DNA of 41,504 nucleotides from an uncultured Methylobacter sp. Its GTDB lineage: Bacteria; Pseudomonadota; Gammaproteobacteria; Methylococcales; Methylomonadaceae. Position numbers and translations under genes: made by a program. Shown here piece by piece: positions 1 through 10,301 of the stretch; position 1 is the first letter of the stretch; every line of letters starts with the position of its first letter. Under the pieces are notes generated by a model. It was not told the origin of the DNA, ran no database searches, and worked only from the letters and a program-made list of their open reading frames with translations. The stretch spans positions 1-41,504 of the forward strand of contig CAILCX010000145.1 of assembly GCA_903832775.1 (NCBI GenBank). Reading direction: 5' to 3'.

Positions 1-53
1 ATTTATGTTGCTATAAAATGCGCATAACAAGCCAATATCTCAGGTACCCCATA

Positions 54-290
54 ATGCCGACTATAGCCCCTACCAAAAAAGCAACCAACATTACTCTCTC
101 GTCAGATGTATTGTCCGAGGCAAAAGCATTGGGTATTAATATTTCACAGTCTTGCGACCAATTCTTGCGTGAACTGGTGCGTACTGAGCGAGAACGGCGC
201 TGGCAACAGGATAACGCAGAATTTATCGCCGCTTATAACAAGATTGTAGCGAGCGAAGGTTTACCGCTGGATTCATGGCGAACATTTTAA
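54..290 (+). CDS. ccdA: CcdA-type antitoxin
   Basis: Predicted antitoxin of a type II toxin-antitoxin pair. It would bind and neutralise the following CcdB-like gyrase poison and repress the operon through its N-terminal DNA-binding part. The 78-residue product starts at the ATG at 54, which gives the usual CcdA length; an upstream in-frame ATG at 18 would add 12 residues. The C-terminal half (around RERRWQQDNAEFIAAYN and GLPLDSWRTF) has the pattern of CcdA toxin-binding tails, which end in a Trp-Arg-x-Phe-like sequence. The stop is followed after one base by the toxin start, the classic antitoxin-first arrangement. The call rests on pattern similarity and the adjacent partner. Confidence 0.85.
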   Translation: MPTIAPTKKATNITLSSDVLSEAKALGINISQSCDQFLRELVRTERERRWQQDNAEFIAAYNKIVASEGLPLDSWRTF

Positions 291-291
291 T

Positions 292-609
292 ATGGCGCAA
301 TTTGATGTCTTTAGAAATAATGGGGAACACGCTGAAGTGACGCCATACTTTTTGGATATACAAAGTGATTTATTGCAAGGCTTGGAAACACGCGTTGTTG
401 TGCCGCTACGTAGACGCGATCATTTTCCCGTAGCCAGTCTACCCACCAATCTTACACCAACGTTTGAAATAGAAGGTATCGAATGCCTGCTGGAAACACC
501 AAAACTAGCCGCAGTACCACTACGCTTATTGAAAATACCAGTCGCATCGCTTGCATCCAGCCAGTTTATAATTACTGCGGCACTGGACTTTCTTTTTCAT
601 GGATACTGA
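292..609 (+). CDS. ccdB: CcdB-type DNA gyrase toxin
   Basis: Predicted toxin of the ccdAB pair, expected to trap DNA gyrase on DNA. The protein has 105 residues, close to the usual 100 or so. The N-terminus (MAQFDVFRN, then YFLDIQSDLLQGLETRVVVPL) matches the CcdB pattern of a short beta strand followed by DVQSD and R-V-V-x-P-L. The C-terminus (ITAALDFLFHGY) matches the conserved terminal helix that ends in a Phe/Trp-x-Gly-aromatic and contacts gyrase. The ORF appears intact, so the module is probably functional. The nearest gene downstream is gatB, on the opposite strand. Confidence 0.88.
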   Translation: MAQFDVFRNNGEHAEVTPYFLDIQSDLLQGLETRVVVPLRRRDHFPVASLPTNLTPTFEIEGIECLLETPKLAAVPLRLLKIPVASLASSQFIITAALDFLFHGY

Positions 610-642
610 GAGCATCGCGGCCCATTTATAAATACCAGCAAA

Positions 643-668
643 CAAAAAAAGGGGTGCGATGCACCCCT
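643..668 (-). terminator. Rho-independent terminator of the gat operon
   Basis: Read on the minus strand, AGGGGTGC and GCACCCCT form a GC-rich hairpin with a very short loop. It is followed by a run of seven T. It lies about 20 bases past the gatB stop, where the end of the gatC-gatA-uma2-gatB transcript is expected. Confidence 0.85.
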
Positions 669-687
669 ACCTGATTCATCAATTTAT

Positions 688-2124
688 TTACTTCAACTTA
701 TCCTTAAGCATCTTATTCACTTCACCTGGATTGGCTTTACCCTGCATTTCTTTCATTACTTGCCCGACAAAAAAACCAAATACTTTATCTTTACCGCTAC
801 GGTATTGCTCGACTTGATCCATATTGTCGGCAATGATTTTATCAATGATGGATTCAATCGCGCCGGTATCGGTGATTTGCTTCAGGCCTTTGGCTTCGAT
901 AATCTCATCTGCCGAAGCTTCACCCTGCCAAAGTTCTTCAAAAACCTGTTTGGCTATTTTACCGGAAATAGTATCGTCGCTGATACGCTTTAACAATCCT
1001 GCCAAGCGCTCATGACTGACCGGCGAGTCAGTAATTTCCAAATCAGCTTTATTAAGCGCCGCTAACAAATCACCTGTCACCCAATTAGCACAGATTTTTG
1101 CTGTACAGGACGATTCTTTTACCACGATTTCAAAATAATTAGCCAACGCTCGGGAGGATGTCAGTTGAAGGGCGCTTTCATCATCCAAACCATAGTCTTC
1201 TTTGAATCGTTGTTTTTTAGCTTGCGGCAATTCCGGTAATTCGGCTTTAATTTGCACTTTAAAGTCTTCGTCTATAAGCACCGGCAACAGATCAGGATCT
1301 GGGAAATACCGGTAATCATTGGCTTCTTCCTTGCTGCGCATGGAACGGGTTTCATCCTTGACCGAATCATACAAACGTGTTTCCTGAACAACTTTACCAC
1401 CATTTTCTATCAGCTCTATTTGCCGTTCAACTTCATGATTAATGGCTTTTTCAACAAATTTAAAGGAATTGATGTTTTTGATTTCGGCACGCGTACCAAA
1501 TTCTTTTTGGCCTATTGGCCGCACTGAAACATTGGCATCACAGCGGAATGATCCTTCCTGCATATTGCCGTCGCAAATACCCAGATAACGCACCAATTCG
1601 TGCATTTTTTTCATGTAGGCCACGGCTTCTTTGGCCGAACTCATTTCCGGTTCAGAAACAATTTCCAGCAGCGGCGTACCGGCACGGTTTAAATCGATAC
1701 CGGTCAAACCATGAAAGTTTTCATGCAGGGATTTGCCGGCATCTTCTTCAAGATGAGCACGAGTAATACCGATGCGCTTACTAACGCCGTCAACGTCAAT
1801 ATCCAAATGACCTACACCGACAATAGGCAGTTCCATCTGGCTTATTTGATAGCCTTTAGGTAAGTCCGGATAAAAATAGTTCTTTCTGGCGAACACTGAA
1901 TAAGGTGCAATGTGCGCCTCAATGGCCATACCGAAGATGACAGCCATGCGCACGGCCTCTTCGTTTAGTACCGGCAATACCCCAGGCAATCCCAAATCAA
2001 CCGCACAGGCTTGGGTATTGGGTTCTGCACCGTAAGCAGTAGAGGCCCCGGAAAATATTTTTGATTTGGTAGCGAGTTGGGCGTGGATTTCCAGGCCGAT
2101 GACTGTTTCCCATTGTGAGTTCAT
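688..2124 (-). CDS. gatB: Asp-tRNA(Asn)/Glu-tRNA(Gln) amidotransferase subunit B
   Basis: GatB is the kinase/tRNA-binding subunit of the GatCAB amidotransferase. It phosphorylates mischarged Glu-tRNA(Gln) or Asp-tRNA(Asn), so that ammonia channelled from GatA can convert it to the amide form. The 478-residue length is standard. The N-terminus ([13 protein letters not shown], then [19 protein letters not shown]) is the GatB signature. The body carries EDAGKS and the RCDANVS and RTEIKN-like blocks. The C-terminal 150 residues form the YqeY-like tRNA-binding tail ([17 protein letters not shown]). It follows uma2 by 15 bases and is last in the operon. The presence of GatCAB suggests that GlnRS and/or AsnRS is missing or supplemented in this organism. 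Confidence 0.97.
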   Translation of the reverse strand: MNSQWETVIGLEIHAQLATKSKIFSGASTAYGAEPNTQACAVDLGLPGVLPVLNEEAVRMAVIFGMAIEAHIAPYSVFARKNYFYPDLPKGYQISQMELPIVGVGHLDIDVDGVSKRIGITRAHLEEDAGKSLHENFHGLTGIDLNRAGTPLLEIVSEPEMSSAKEAVAYMKKMHELVRYLGICDGNMQEGSFRCDANVSVRPIGQKEFGTRAEIKNINSFKFVEKAINHEVERQIELIENGGKVVQETRLYDSVKDETRSMRSKEEANDYRYFPDPDLLPVLIDEDFKVQIKAELPELPQAKKQRFKEDYGLDDESALQLTSSRALANYFEIVVKESSCTAKICANWVTGDLLAALNKADLEITDSPVSHERLAGLLKRISDDTISGKIAKQVFEELWQGEASADEIIEAKGLKQITDTGAIESIIDKIIADNMDQVEQYRSGKDKVFGFFVGQVMKEMQGKANPGEVNKMLKDKLK

Positions 2125-2139
2125 TTTGGTAATTCCTTG

Positions 2140-2745
2140 TTATTCGGCAAAAACGTCAGTTAAATCAATATTAAGCTCAGGAAAGAGATAGGGTTGCGCA
2201 ATTTCGTCACCCGCATGCATGGCAAATAATTGATATTTTTCGGTTTCCTGATTCAACACAAATTGATAAAGCGCTTGTTCGTAGGGATACACCAACCAAT
2301 ATTCGATGACGCCATTTTCCTGGTAAAGATCAAACTTCAGGCGCATTTCTTTTTTGGTGTTACCTGGAGAAAGTATCTCGATAATCCAATCTGGCGCTCC
2401 GTTGCAACCTTGCTCGGTAAGCTTTTCTTTATCGCAAATCACGCATAAATCGGGTTGCACCGCACTGTACACGTCATAATCTTGTAGCTTTGATTTTTGA
2501 CTGTTATAAAGCTTGACATCAAATGGAGCAACAAAAACTTCACACCGTTTATGGCGTAAATAGCTGTCGATAGGCCGCAATATATTACGCGAAATACGCT
2601 GGTGCTTAAGGTTTGGCGCTGGCGACATCGCCATAATCTTGCCCTTAATCAACTCAACCGTTTCATCCAACTGCCAGGTCAAATAATCGGCATAACTGTA
2701 GGTGGCATTCAAATCTAATTGCGAAAGTTCAGTAACTTTAATCAT
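2140..2745 (-). CDS. Uma2 family (DUF820) PD-(D/E)XK nuclease-fold protein
   Basis: Member of the Uma2/DUF820 family, which has a restriction-endonuclease-like fold, is very abundant in cyanobacteria and has no settled cellular role. The 201-residue length is typical. Visible motifs are Y-x3-D-Y-L-x-W near residues 18-24, E-L-I-K-G-K-I near 31, VQPDLCVI (putative catalytic Asp99) and PDWIIEILSPGNTKKE (putative Glu123 and a downstream Lys), then KFDLYQENGVIEYWLVYP, the family's most conserved stretch. It is embedded between gatA (11 bases) and gatB (15 bases) on the same strand, so it is probably co-transcribed with translation genes. That is unusual and suggests insertion into the operon. No substrate can be named. 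Confidence 0.9.
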   Translation of the reverse strand: MIKVTELSQLDLNATYSYADYLTWQLDETVELIKGKIMAMSPAPNLKHQRISRNILRPIDSYLRHKRCEVFVAPFDVKLYNSQKSKLQDYDVYSAVQPDLCVICDKEKLTEQGCNGAPDWIIEILSPGNTKKEMRLKFDLYQENGVIEYWLVYPYEQALYQFVLNQETEKYQLFAMHAGDEIAQPYLFPELNIDLTDVFAE

Positions 2746-2756
2746 CAGCCTGTTCC

Positions 2757-4208
2757 TTATTCGAAACCTTTAGGTGATTGCGTATGCCAGTCGGTCACTT
2801 GTTGATATAGATGAGCAATATTTAGCAACTTAGCTTCGGCAAAATAATTGCCGATAATCTGCAAACCTACCGGCAAATTATTTGCAAATCCTGCTGGTAT
2901 CGACATTGCAGGAACACCGGCCAAGTTAATCGCAATGGTATAAATATCGGATAAATACATTTCTACCGGATTGGCAATTTTCTCGCCGATACCAAACGCG
3001 GTTGAAGGTGTGACCGGTCCCATAATGACATCAACTTCCGACAATGCTTTTTTAAAGTCTTCGCTAATCACGCGGCGAATTTTTTGCGCTTTTATATAAT
3101 AGGCATCGTAATAACCCGTAGACAAGGCATAAGTGCCCATTAAAATACGACGTTTAACTTCCTTGCCAAAACCTTCGCCGCGTGAGCGGGTATAAAGATC
3201 TGTTAAATCGACTGGATTTTCACAACGGTAACCAAAACGCACCCCATCAAAACGGGACAGGTTAGCGGAACATTCAGCCGGGGCAATCACATAATAAGCG
3301 GGAATAGCCAACTTAAAACTGGGCATGGAGATTTCCGTTACCGTTGCGCCCAACTTACGATATTCATTGATGGCGGCTTCAAGCGTTGCCGCCACATCAC
3401 TGTTTAAGCCCTCACCAAAAAACTCTTTGGGCAGACCGATTTTTAATCCTTCAAGACTGTTAGTTAATCCAATTCTATAATCAGGAACCGGCAAATCAAC
3501 GCTGGTTGAATCTTTTTCATCAAAGCCCGCCATGGTTTGCAACATAATAGCGGCATCTTCGGCGCTACGGGTCATCGGTCCGCCTTGATCCAGACTGGAC
3601 GCATAAGCAATCATACCGTAACGGGATACGCGACCATAAGTGGGTTTTAAGCCGGTAATGCCACACAAAGCTGCAGGTTGACGTATAGAGCCGCCGGTAT
3701 CGGTTCCTGTTGCACAAACTGCCAGCTTGGCAGCAACTGCCGCAGCCGAACCACCAGACGAACCACCGGGAACGGTATTTGTATCCCAAGGATTTCTGAC
3801 AGCGCCGTAATAACTGGTTTCGTTGGAAGAACCCATCGCAAACTCGTCCATATTCAGTTTGCCCAGCATTACTGCACCGGCTTGATTAAACTTTTCCACC
3901 ACTGTCGCATTATAAGGTGCGATAAAATTATCCAGCATTTTTGAACCGCAGCTGGTTTTAACGTTTTGGGTACAAAAAATATCTTTTTGCGCAAACGGAA
4001 TACCGGTTAAAAGTTCAGCATCACCCGCTGCCAGTCTGACATCGGCTTGCTGGGCCTGCTCTAAAGCCCGTTCTTCGGTGACCGTTATATAGGCATTTAA
4101 CGCGCTGTGCTGATTGATTCTGTCTAAAAATGCCTGCGTCAATTCCACGCTTGAAAACTCGCCGGAACGCAGACTTTTGGCTAATTCTGTAATTGATTTG
4201 TTATGCAT
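2757..4208 (-). CDS. gatA: Asp-tRNA(Asn)/Glu-tRNA(Gln) amidotransferase subunit A
   Basis: GatA is the amidase subunit that hydrolyses glutamine (or asparagine) and passes ammonia to GatB for transamidation of mischarged tRNA. The 483-residue product has the amidase-signature hallmarks: FAQKDIFC with the catalytic Lys, [14 protein letters not shown] with the Ser-rich loop, and [14 protein letters not shown] with the cis-Ser and nucleophilic Ser of the Ser-cisSer-Lys triad. The C-terminal [11 protein letters not shown] and LPVGLQIIG segments are also family-typical. It begins 21 bases after gatC. The catalytic motifs are intact. Confidence 0.97.
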   Translation of the reverse strand: MHNKSITELAKSLRSGEFSSVELTQAFLDRINQHSALNAYITVTEERALEQAQQADVRLAAGDAELLTGIPFAQKDIFCTQNVKTSCGSKMLDNFIAPYNATVVEKFNQAGAVMLGKLNMDEFAMGSSNETSYYGAVRNPWDTNTVPGGSSGGSAAAVAAKLAVCATGTDTGGSIRQPAALCGITGLKPTYGRVSRYGMIAYASSLDQGGPMTRSAEDAAIMLQTMAGFDEKDSTSVDLPVPDYRIGLTNSLEGLKIGLPKEFFGEGLNSDVAATLEAAINEYRKLGATVTEISMPSFKLAIPAYYVIAPAECSANLSRFDGVRFGYRCENPVDLTDLYTRSRGEGFGKEVKRRILMGTYALSTGYYDAYYIKAQKIRRVISEDFKKALSEVDVIMGPVTPSTAFGIGEKIANPVEMYLSDIYTIAINLAGVPAMSIPAGFANNLPVGLQIIGNYFAEAKLLNIAHLYQQVTDWHTQSPKGFE

Positions 4209-4229
4209 AGTGATTTCTTATCCCTTTTT

Positions 4230-4517
4230 TCACTCAATGACTTTGGGCACTAGATAAAGCCCTGCTTCAACTTGTGGAGCGATCATTTGAAATTTTTCAC
4301 GATTGTCCGTCTCAGTGACCACATCTGTTCTTAATCTTTGCACCTGATCCATAGGATGCGCCATAGGCTCAATGCCATCGGTATTTACATCACCCATTTG
4401 CGTCATCAATTCCAACATTCCTGACAAATCCTTGGCATAAGAAGCGATATTTTGCTGTTCTATTCCCAGTCGTGCTAAATGCGCACAAGCGACGACTTCA
4501 CTTTCTGATAAAGACAC
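4230..4517 (-). CDS. gatC: Asp-tRNA(Asn)/Glu-tRNA(Gln) amidotransferase subunit C
   Basis: GatC is the small clamp subunit that wraps around the GatA-GatB interface and stabilises the complex. The 95-residue length is normal. The N-terminal V-x-x-x-A-x-L-A-R-L pattern (CAHLARLGI) and the central GIEPMAHP are characteristic. It is the first gene of the operon and divergent from mreB, so the 131-base spacer at 4518-4648 must carry promoters in both directions. Confidence 0.95.
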   Translation of the reverse strand: MSLSESEVVACAHLARLGIEQQNIASYAKDLSGMLELMTQMGDVNTDGIEPMAHPMDQVQRLRTDVVTETDNREKFQMIAPQVEAGLYLVPKVIE

Positions 4518-4565
4518 GATTTACTCCCAATAAAAAATTTCAGAGATTCTACAAACTATTCTGTT

Positions 4566-5692
<1,127 letters not shown>

Positions 5693-5714
5693 TCAAAGTT
5701 ATCTTATATAAACT

Positions 5715-5783
5715 TAGGTTGGATTAGCATAATCAGACAAACCAATGCCCCCCAGTTGGGTTACGCAACGCTAACCCAACCTA
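5715..5783. repeat. Inverted-repeat element between mreB and mreC
   Basis: The spacer is framed by TAGGTTGGATTAGC at the left and the reverse complement of TAGGTTGGGTTAGC at the right, 14-bp ends with one mismatch. The right part contains a perfect 9-bp hairpin, GTTGGGTTA (5755-5763) and TAACCCAAC (5772-5780), with an 8-base loop. The same GTTGGGTTA/TAACCCAAC core recurs twice near the right edge of the window (41127-41155 and 41275-41305), which suggests a dispersed REP- or MITE-like family. The element overlaps the apparent TTG start of mreC. Confidence 0.7.
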
Positions 5784-6754
5784 CTTTAAAGAGGCATCCC
5801 GCTATAAAACTTTTATTTGCTACCGGCCCATCCATTAATACCCGTTTGCTTGTGGCAATAATTGCGTCAGTTGCCTTACTGATCACTGAGCACACAAGCC
5901 AACGTTTGGATTCATTAAGGGCCTCACTCTCCATTTTGGTTGACCCATTAAAATATCTGGTCAATTTACCAACAATTTTGATTGAGCAAACATCCGACTC
6001 CGTTCGCTCCTATTCAAGCCTGAAGAATGAAAACAACAAGTTGCGCGATGAACAATTCATCGACAAAACCCGCTTACTCAAATTCGATTCCCTGGAAAAA
6101 GAGAATATTCGGCTTCGCGCTTTGCTTGAAAACTCCTTCAAGCTTGGCGAACAACTTCTCATAGCAGAATTATTATCTATTAATACAGCTCCCTATGAAA
6201 ATATCGTAGTCGTCAACAAAGGAACACGATTTGGCGTGCACCCCCAACAACCGGTATTAGACGCCAATGGCGTAGTTGGGCAAGTGTTCCGGGCTTTGCC
6301 TTTCAGCTCCGAAATCATGTTAATCACCGACCCGAATCATGCCATCCCAGTTCAGGTCAATCGTAACGGCTTGCTAACCATTGCTGTCGGCAGCGGCCAA
6401 CTTAATCGGCTTAACTTGCCCTTTTTACCCAATAATGCGGATATTCGCCCCGGCGACTTGTTGATAACCTCCGGACTGGGCGGAACTTTTCCTTCCGGTT
6501 ATCCGGTTGCCGTTGTCGATGATTTCACCCCCATGACTAACAAACCCTTTGTTAACATTACCGCCACACCCAAAGCCATGCTCGACCGAAACAGAGAACT
6601 GTTAATAGTTTGGAGTGATACGTCTCCCGTTTCGCTGGGCACATCAACAACAACTAACGAAACAAATCCGGAAGTTCATACATCTACCCCACCTCCTAAA
6701 AACCGGACACAACACGAAACACCTGAAAACAAACATACGGGTGAAACCAGATGA
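5756..6754 (+). CDS. mreC: Rod shape-determining protein MreC (start uncertain)
   Basis: MreC is the bitopic elongasome protein that links MreB and MreD to PBP2 in the periplasm. The conserved protein begins near KLLFATGPSINTRLL, followed by a membrane helix, a coiled coil (roughly residues 85-120, SLKNENNKLRDEQ to EKENIRLRALLENS) and the beta-rich MreC core with GVVGQV and TSGLGGTFPSGYPVAVV. The C-terminal 45 residues are Thr/Pro-rich and probably disordered. The start is a problem. The only canonical upstream start is TTG 5756, which lies inside an inverted-repeat element and adds about 16 atypical residues. An AAAGAGG (5788-5794) sits nine bases before ATA 5804, exactly where homologues would begin MKLLF. 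The true start may be ATA 5804, giving about 316 residues. The stop overlaps mreD. Confidence 0.9.
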   Translation: MGYATLTQPTLKRHPAIKLLFATGPSINTRLLVAIIASVALLITEHTSQRLDSLRASLSILVDPLKYLVNLPTILIEQTSDSVRSYSSLKNENNKLRDEQFIDKTRLLKFDSLEKENIRLRALLENSFKLGEQLLIAELLSINTAPYENIVVVNKGTRFGVHPQQPVLDANGVVGQVFRALPFSSEIMLITDPNHAIPVQVNRNGLLTIAVGSGQLNRLNLPFLPNNADIRPGDLLITSGLGGTFPSGYPVAVVDDFTPMTNKPFVNITATPKAMLDRNRELLIVWSDTSPVSLGTSTTTNETNPEVHTSTPPPKNRTQHETPENKHTGETR

Positions 6755-7236
6755 TGAATAATTACATCGGCTCTGGCCGTATTATTACGACCATTATCAT
6801 GGCGATGTGCCTCAGAATTGTACCTTGGCCGGGCTTCTTAACCGGCATAAATCCAGATTGGGTTCTATTAGTACTGATCTACTGGTCAATCGCAATTCCT
6901 GAACGCGTCGGTATTTTTCATGCCTGGACAATCGGCTTATTGACTGATGTGTTAACAGGAAGACTATTTGGACAATATGCACTGGCCTATTCATTAGTTA
7001 TTTACATCTGCCTGATCATGCACAAACGGTTGCGCCAATTTCCTTTACACCAACAAGCATTTTTTATTTTCTTTTGCCTGTTATTTACCCAAATACTTCT
7101 ATTCTGGCTAAAGAATATTCAAAACCCTGCTCAACTACATGCCTCTTTTTGGCTGCCCGTTTTTACCGGTACATTTTGCTGGCCTTTTATCTATACAGTT
7201 CTGCGCCGCGTCCGTTTGTCACGGCGCACTAAATAA
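6751..7236 (+). CDS. mreD: Rod shape-determining membrane protein MreD
   Basis: MreD is a small polytopic inner-membrane elongasome subunit that binds MreC. The 161-residue product has about five hydrophobic helices. It carries the MreD-typical P-D-W-V-L-L-V-L-I-Y-W near residue 30 and GLLTDVLTGRLFGQYALAYSLVIY in the middle. It starts with a double ATG (6751 or 6754) overlapping the mreC stop, so translation is probably coupled. The tail is basic (RRVRLSRRTK). Confidence 0.93.
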   Translation: MMNNYIGSGRIITTIIMAMCLRIVPWPGFLTGINPDWVLLVLIYWSIAIPERVGIFHAWTIGLLTDVLTGRLFGQYALAYSLVIYICLIMHKRLRQFPLHQQAFFIFFCLLFTQILLFWLKNIQNPAQLHASFWLPVFTGTFCWPFIYTVLRRVRLSRRTK

Positions 7237-7252
7237 ATTCATCCGCGCAGTT

Positions 7253-9097
7253 ATGTCTCGTATTTATACCGTAAAAAACAAGCTGGAAGAGAGCCGTTTA
7301 TTTATCAACCGCATTATTGCGGCCTTTATTTTGATCTTGCTATTAACATCCGGCCTGATTGTCCGACTGGTTTATCTTCAAATTGTCGGACACGAACATT
7401 ACGCAACGCTGGCAAAAGACAACAGCATTAAGATTGAGCCCCTGGTTCCAACGCGCGGCATTATTTATGACCGACGCGGCAAGGTGTTGGCTGACAACAC
7501 CCAGTCGTTCAGTCTTGAACTGATCCCTGAGCAAATCAAAGATCTTGACGATACCTTGCAACGCCTACAAAAATTACTCAATATTTCTGACGAGAAAATC
7601 GACCAATACCAAAAACAGCGTAAACGACAAAAACGCTTTACCAGTACGCCATTACTCATCAGCATGAATGATGAAGAAATCGCCAAATTTGCTGTAGTAA
7701 GACCTTATTTTCCTGGTGTTGATATTCAGGCTCGCTTGGTAAGACATTATCCATACGCAGATTTGGCATCGCATGTTGTCGGTTACGTAGGTCGGATCAA
7801 TGAAGCAGAAATGAAATCATTACCCATCGCAGAATATCGTGGCTCAACCCATGTCGGCAAAATCGGCATAGAAAACACCTACGAAACCGAACTCCATGGC
7901 AAAACCGGTTATGCGGAAATAGAAACCAATGTCCAGGCGCGTGCCATCAATACCGTAAACTCGGTTCCTCCGATACCGGGTGATAATCTATACCTGACAC
8001 TGGATATCGATTTACAAAAAACTGCCTTCGATGCATTGGATAAGTATAACGGTGCCGTTGTCGCCATTGAAATAAAAACCGGCGGCGTATTGGTCTTCGC
8101 AAGTCGTCCGGGCTTTGATCCCAATCCATTTGTTATCGGCATAGCCAACGATGCCTACCAAGCACTCCAATCTTCAGAAAATCAACCCCTTTATAATCGC
8201 GCCCTGCGTGGACTATATCCGCCAGGATCAACCGTAAAGCCGTTTATTGCACTTGCCGGCCTTGAATTTAATGCCATCAGCGCCGAACACCAGCTGTTCT
8301 GTCCAGGCTATTATCAACTACCCAATGTCAGCCATCATTATCGGGATTGGAAAAAAGGCGGGCATGGTTCTGTTAATATGACCGAAGCCATAACTGAATC
8401 TTGCGATGTATATTTTTATAGTCTGGCTTCTACACTAGGCATAGACCGTATGCATAGCTTCCTGCAACACTTTGGCTTTGGCGAAAAGTCCGGAATTGAT
8501 CTATCCGGTGAAAAAACAGGACTGCTGCCCTCAAAAGAATGGAAACGCCAGCAACATAACCAATCCTGGTATCCTGGTGAAACCTTGATTACCGGCATTG
8601 GCCAAGGCTATCTTCAGGTCACACCAATACAACTTGCCAAAGCTACTGCAACCCTGGCCAATAAAGGAAAAATTGTCACACCTTTTCTGGTAAAAAATTC
8701 CGTTAACACCGAGGATTCAGAGCCCGAAAAAGTCACGCCTACAGATAACATTACAATTAAATCCGAAAATATCAACACCATCATTTCGGCAATGATTAAT
8801 GTTATTCATGATCCTCATGGCACAGCAAAGGGGATCAGCAAAAACATTAACTATCAAATCGCAGGTAAAACCGGTACAGCACAAGTTTTCAACATTAAGC
8901 AGGATGCCAAATACAACGAAAATGACATTGACTTCAAATTACGCGACCATGCTTTATTTATATCTTTTGCTCCAGCTGATGATCCAAAAATTGCCATCGC
9001 TGTAATTGTTGAAAATGGGGGCCACGGCGGTTCGGTCGCAGCTCCAATCGCTGGACAGGTTATCAAACAATATTTGGAAGGTAATAATGAAAACTGA
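7253..9097 (+). CDS. mrdA: Peptidoglycan D,D-transpeptidase PBP2
   Basis: PBP2 is the class B transpeptidase that crosslinks new lateral-wall peptidoglycan together with the glycosyltransferase RodA. The ATG at 7253 gives 614 residues with one membrane helix at about 19-42. The dimerisation domain follows (PTRGIIYDRRGKVLADN). The transpeptidase domain has S326-x-x-K329 in PPGSTVKPF, the SxD-type motif SCD at 383-385 and K-T-G at 539-541. An open frame extends upstream to 7139 inside mreD, but family alignment and the 16-base spacer after mreD favour 7253. The gene overlaps rodA by 11 bases. Confidence 0.96.
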   Translation: MSRIYTVKNKLEESRLFINRIIAAFILILLLTSGLIVRLVYLQIVGHEHYATLAKDNSIKIEPLVPTRGIIYDRRGKVLADNTQSFSLELIPEQIKDLDDTLQRLQKLLNISDEKIDQYQKQRKRQKRFTSTPLLISMNDEEIAKFAVVRPYFPGVDIQARLVRHYPYADLASHVVGYVGRINEAEMKSLPIAEYRGSTHVGKIGIENTYETELHGKTGYAEIETNVQARAINTVNSVPPIPGDNLYLTLDIDLQKTAFDALDKYNGAVVAIEIKTGGVLVFASRPGFDPNPFVIGIANDAYQALQSSENQPLYNRALRGLYPPGSTVKPFIALAGLEFNAISAEHQLFCPGYYQLPNVSHHYRDWKKGGHGSVNMTEAITESCDVYFYSLASTLGIDRMHSFLQHFGFGEKSGIDLSGEKTGLLPSKEWKRQQHNQSWYPGETLITGIGQGYLQVTPIQLAKATATLANKGKIVTPFLVKNSVNTEDSEPEKVTPTDNITIKSENINTIISAMINVIHDPHGTAKGISKNINYQIAGKTGTAQVFNIKQDAKYNENDIDFKLRDHALFISFAPADDPKIAIAVIVENGGHGGSVAAPIAGQVIKQYLEGNNEN

Positions 9098-10217
9098 AAC
9101 CCGTAGTGAACAATTTCATCCTCCTTCCGTACTCGGCAAAATTCTTATTAGACTTCACATTGATATTCCTTTGTTTATTGGTTTGATTCTGATTGCCCTA
9201 TTAAGCTTTACAATTTTATATAGTGCCGGCAGTCAGGATATCGACGTACTGATGCGCCAAGCAGCCCGAGTGGGATTGGCTTTTCTATTAATGACAGCGC
9301 TGGCTCATGTTGATCCCTATCAATTTAAGCGCTATTCAGCATTACTATTTAGCTTTGGAATATTATTGCTGATTGCCGTGCTCATTCTTGGGCAATTCGG
9401 CAAAGGCGCACAGCGCTGGCTAGACCTTGGGATATTTCGTTTCCAGCCTTCTGAAATGATCAAAATCACCACACCGATGATGGTCGCCTGGTATTTGGCC
9501 GAGCATGCCTTACCCCCTAAATCAAAGCAATTATTGGTTGCCAGCATACTTATCATTATTCCAACATTGTTGATTGCGAAACAACCCGACCTAGGCACAG
9601 CATTACTGGTTGCCAGCTCCGGGGCTGCGGTACTATTTTTTGCAGGACTTTCCTGGCGCTTCATTCTGGCTATTACTGCAATGCTTGGAGGAATGACACC
9701 GGTACTCTGGCATTTTATGCGCCCCTATCAACGTGACCGGGTACTTACCTTTTTGAACCCGGAAGCTGATCCCTTGGGTCGTGGTTATCATATTATTCAA
9801 TCCAAAATTGCGATTGGCTCGGGCGGTATCTATGGCAAAGGCTGGCTAGGCAGCACCCAGTCAGAGCTGGACTTTTTACCGGAAAGCTCTACCGACTTTA
9901 TCTTTGCGGTTTTTGCCGAAGAATTTGGACTTTTCGGCTGCCTTGGTTTGCTCACTTTATACTTACTGATCATTAGCCGCTGCCTGTTTATTGCCTCACA
10001 AGCTCAAGACACTTACAGCCGTCTATTAGCCAGTAGCTTGGCTTTTACCTTTTTTGTTTATGTGTTCGTTAACATCGGCATGGTCATTGGCGTATTGCCT
10101 GTGGTTGGTGTCCCATTACCTTTAGTCAGTTATGGAGGAACATCAATCGTAACTTTGCTTGCTGGCTTTGGCATTCTCATGTCGATTCACACCCATAAAA
10201 AGTTTCTGCCTCATTAA
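9087..10217 (+). CDS. rodA: Peptidoglycan glycosyltransferase RodA
   Basis: RodA is the SEDS-family polymerase that extends glycan strands from lipid II during elongation. The ATG at 9087, preceded by GGAAGG, gives 376 residues with about ten membrane helices. Typical SEDS sequences are GAQRWLDLGIFRFQPSEMIKI, the QPDLGTA block, the periplasmic loop around PLGRGYHIIQSKIAIGSGG ending in LPESSTDFIFAVFAEEFG, and the terminal GVPLPLVSYGGTS. The open frame extends upstream to 9006 inside mrdA, but the family start is 9087. Translational coupling with mrdA is likely. Confidence 0.96.
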   Translation: MKTETRSEQFHPPSVLGKILIRLHIDIPLFIGLILIALLSFTILYSAGSQDIDVLMRQAARVGLAFLLMTALAHVDPYQFKRYSALLFSFGILLLIAVLILGQFGKGAQRWLDLGIFRFQPSEMIKITTPMMVAWYLAEHALPPKSKQLLVASILIIIPTLLIAKQPDLGTALLVASSGAAVLFFAGLSWRFILAITAMLGGMTPVLWHFMRPYQRDRVLTFLNPEADPLGRGYHIIQSKIAIGSGGIYGKGWLGSTQSELDFLPESSTDFIFAVFAEEFGLFGCLGLLTLYLLIISRCLFIASQAQDTYSRLLASSLAFTFFVYVFVNIGMVIGVLPVVGVPLPLVSYGGTSIVTLLAGFGILMSIHTHKKFLPH

Positions 10218-10239
10218 TAAAATCCAGGAAAGACGAAAA

Positions 10240-10269
10240 TTATGCGTCATATGTTTATCACACGCATAA
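10240..10269 (+). other. Stem-loop between rodA and mltB
   Basis: TTATGCGT and ACGCATAA form a perfect 8-bp stem with a 14-base loop in the 84-base rodA-mltB spacer. No T-tract follows, so it may be an RNA-processing or attenuating hairpin rather than a full terminator. Confidence 0.4.
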
Positions 10270-10301
10270 AATAAAATCACCTAATTAAACATAAAAAAGC
10301 A

